Shown in pieces: positions 14,043-15,435 of a stretch of DNA of 15,435 bases. The position numbers and the translations under genes are program-made. The notes beneath the pieces are model-generated. The model ran no database searches, was not told the origin of the DNA, and saw only the letters and a program-made list of their open reading frames with translations. Positions within the stretch are counted from its first letter, which is position 1. Every line of letters begins with the position of its first letter. This DNA comes from Bacteroidota bacterium (lineage in GTDB: Bacteria; Bacteroidota; Bacteroidia; Flavobacteriales_F; PHOS-HE28), in NCBI GenBank assembly GCA_023430325.1, contig JAEZAU010000208.1:1-15435 (forward strand), in the 5' to 3' direction.

Positions 14043-14081
14043 CTCAAGAATCACCACGATCACCACCAAAATCCGATCCAC

Positions 14082-14897
14082 ATGGCCAAGATCATCTCTG
14101 TCGTCAATCAAAAAGGAGGCGTGGGCAAGACCACCACGGCCATCAACCTTGCGGCGAGTCTTGGCGTGCTGGAGCGAAAGACCTTGCTGGTGGATGCCGA
14201 TCCGCAGGCCAATGCCACCAGCGGCGTGGGTTACGATCCGCGCAATGTGAAGGCCAGCATCTACGAGTGCATCATCAATGGTACACCTTCCACCGAAGTG
14301 GTGATGGGTACGGAGAATCCGGGCATGGACCTTCTGCCGGGCCACATCGATCTGGTGGGTGCAGAGATAGAGATGATCGACATGCGCGATCGCGAACACC
14401 AGATGAAGAAAGTGCTCGATCCACTCCGCGATCAGTATGATTTCATCATCATCGATTGCTCACCATCGCTCGGCCTTGTCACTGTGAACAGCCTCACCGC
14501 CAGTGACAGTGTGATCATACCCGTGCAGTGCGAATACTTCGCGTTGGAAGGCCTTGGCAAACTGCTCAATACAGTAAAGATCGTGCAGCAGCGACTCAAT
14601 CCGGAGCTTTCGATCGAAGGCATGTTGCTCACCATGTATGACAGCCGCCTGCGCCTTGCCAATCAGGTGGTGGAGGAAGTGAAGACCCATTTCCAGCAAC
14701 TGGTGTTCGATACGGTGATCCACCGCAACGTGGCGCTCGGTGAGGCACCAAGCCACGGCCAGACCATCATCATGCACGATGCCAGCAGCAAGGGCGCAGT
14801 GAACTACCTGAACCTTGCCCGCGAGATCCTGCAGAAGAACAGCCTCACCCGTATTCCAGAGAGCGAGCGTACGATCCCCGTTGAAGAAGAAGCATGA
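14082..14897 (+). CDS. parA: Chromosome-partitioning ATPase ParA/Soj
   Basis: From ATG 14082 the protein has 271 residues and starts MAKIISVVNQKGGVGKTT, with the deviant Walker A KGGVGKTT at 11-18 (signature Lys11, catalytic Lys16). DADPQAN (38-44) is the A'-like motif and FIIIDCSPSLG (121-131) carries the Walker B Asp125. The body is a complete chromosomal Soj-type ParA, without the N-terminal HTH seen in plasmid P1-type ParA. It would bind DNA as an ATP dimer and, with ParB, segregate the chromosome origin. An upstream in-frame ATG (14031) adds a His-rich stretch not seen in the family and is rejected. parA overlaps parB in an ATGA, so the two are co-translated. Confidence 0.96.
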   Translation: MAKIISVVNQKGGVGKTTTAINLAASLGVLERKTLLVDADPQANATSGVGYDPRNVKASIYECIINGTPSTEVVMGTENPGMDLLPGHIDLVGAEIEMIDMRDREHQMKKVLDPLRDQYDFIIIDCSPSLGLVTVNSLTASDSVIIPVQCEYFALEGLGKLLNTVKIVQQRLNPELSIEGMLLTMYDSRLRLANQVVEEVKTHFQQLVFDTVIHRNVALGEAPSHGQTIIMHDASSKGAVNYLNLAREILQKNSLTRIPESERTIPVEEEA

Positions 14898-15435
14898 AGA
14901 AGAAAGGCCTGGGCCGCGGATTGAGCGCTCTGCTCGATGATCCTGCGACCGACATCACCACCACGACAGCGGTAGAATCCACCGGTCCCGTACCAGCGCG
15001 TACCGCTGGAACGATCGGCACCATTCCGGTGGCCCACATCGAACCGAACCCTTTCCAGCCGCGCACGCACTTCAGCGATGAAGCGCTTTCGGAACTTGCC
15101 CAAAGCATCAAGCAGCTCGGCATCATTCAACCGGTCACCGTGCGGCGAATGGGGTACGATCGGTACCAGTTGATCAGTGGCGAGCGCCGTTTCCGCGCAT
15201 CGCAACTCGCCGGCCTGGCCGAGGTGCCCGCGTACATCCGCATCGCCAATGACGAGGCCATGCTGGAGATGGCGCTGGTGGAGAACATCCAGCGCGAAGA
15301 GCTCGATGCGATCGAAGTGGCCATCAGCTTCCAACGCCTCATCGAAGAAGTGAAGCTCACCCAGGAACAGCTCAGCGAGAAGGTAGGTAAGGATCGCACC
15401 ACAGTCACGAATTACCTGCGCCTGCTCAAGCTTCC
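14894..15435 (+). CDS. parB: Chromosome-partitioning protein ParB (5' part, cut by window end)
   Basis: The frame opens with ATG 14894 inside the parA stop (ATGA) and stays open to the window edge, giving 180 complete residues. It begins MKKKGLGRGLSALL, the usual ParB N-terminus that contacts ParA. A variable Thr/Pro/Ala linker follows, then the ParB/Spo0J CTPase domain starting near IPVAHIEPNPFQPR (44-57). GERRFRA (96-102) and ENIQRE (130-135) are the conserved boxes for CTP and parS-linked clamp closure. From residue 156 a helix-turn-helix begins (TQEQLSEKVGKDRTTVTNYL), which reads parS. The C-terminal dimerisation domain is beyond the window. No parS site was recognised here. Confidence 0.95.
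   Translation, partial: MKKKGLGRGLSALLDDPATDITTTTAVESTGPVPARTAGTIGTIPVAHIEPNPFQPRTHFSDEALSELAQSIKQLGIIQPVTVRRMGYDRYQLISGERRFRASQLAGLAEVPAYIRIANDEAMLEMALVENIQREELDAIEVAISFQRLIEEVKLTQEQLSEKVGKDRTTVTNYLRLLKL

Noticed and set aside
13725..14399. 224-codon minus-strand frame across the end of the kinase fusion and the start of parA
   Set aside because: It is antisense to two well-supported genes, His/Arg-rich, and has no recognisable motif; a shadow of plus-strand coding.

Overview
The window looks like chromosomal DNA of a Bacteroidota bacterium, probably a GC-rich member of the Flavobacteriales side of the phylum. The evidence is the gene content (long NusB, leucine dehydrogenase, PUR/DUF3276 protein, DUF1573 lipoprotein, CoaE next to YajC), exported proteins whose signal peptides end in AQ, and promoter-like TAnnTTTG boxes in place of sigma70 -10 boxes. 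Shine-Dalgarno sites are weak or absent, as is usual in the phylum. Coding density is high and most genes are housekeeping. No phage, transposase, CRISPR array, rRNA or tRNA was seen.

Layout. 1-83 (-): start of an exported protein cut by the window edge. 241-858 (+): small outer-membrane beta-barrel. 897-2147 (+): DEAD-box RNA helicase, converging on a minus-strand cluster (3953 to 2128) of acyltransferase, exported thioredoxin-fold-like protein and cyclophilin lipoprotein. The intrinsic terminator of that cluster lies inside the last codons of the helicase. 4085-4642 (+): DEDDh exonuclease. 8442 to 4639 (-): a tight six-gene run of leucine dehydrogenase, NusB, DUF1573 lipoprotein, YajC, CoaE and a small membrane protein. 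8627-10510 (+): ABC exporter. 10665-11045 (+): PUR-domain nucleic-acid-binding protein. 11046-11420: no convincing gene, but two convergent, diverged copies of a repeat-like element. 11421-12314 (-) and 12424-13872 (+): a divergent pair, described next. 14082 to the end (+): parA and the 5' part of parB.

The most interesting locus is the divergent pair. The minus-strand gene is a UbiA-superfamily enzyme with the motif signature of homogentisate phytyl/prenyltransferases (VTE2 type). The plus-strand gene is a single polypeptide that joins a phytol-kinase-like domain (VTE5/dolichol-kinase family) to a DUF92 domain (VTE6, phytyl-phosphate kinase, family). Together they would take a free prenol such as phytol to the monophosphate, then to the diphosphate, and then onto an aromatic head group. 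This is the phytol-salvage route to tocopherol known from plants, here in what appears to be a heterotrophic bacterium. Substrate and product are inferred.

Across the whole window the palindrome CGATCG is strongly over-represented: about 45 copies by hand count against about 5 expected from composition. This resembles the HIP1 phenomenon of cyanobacteria.
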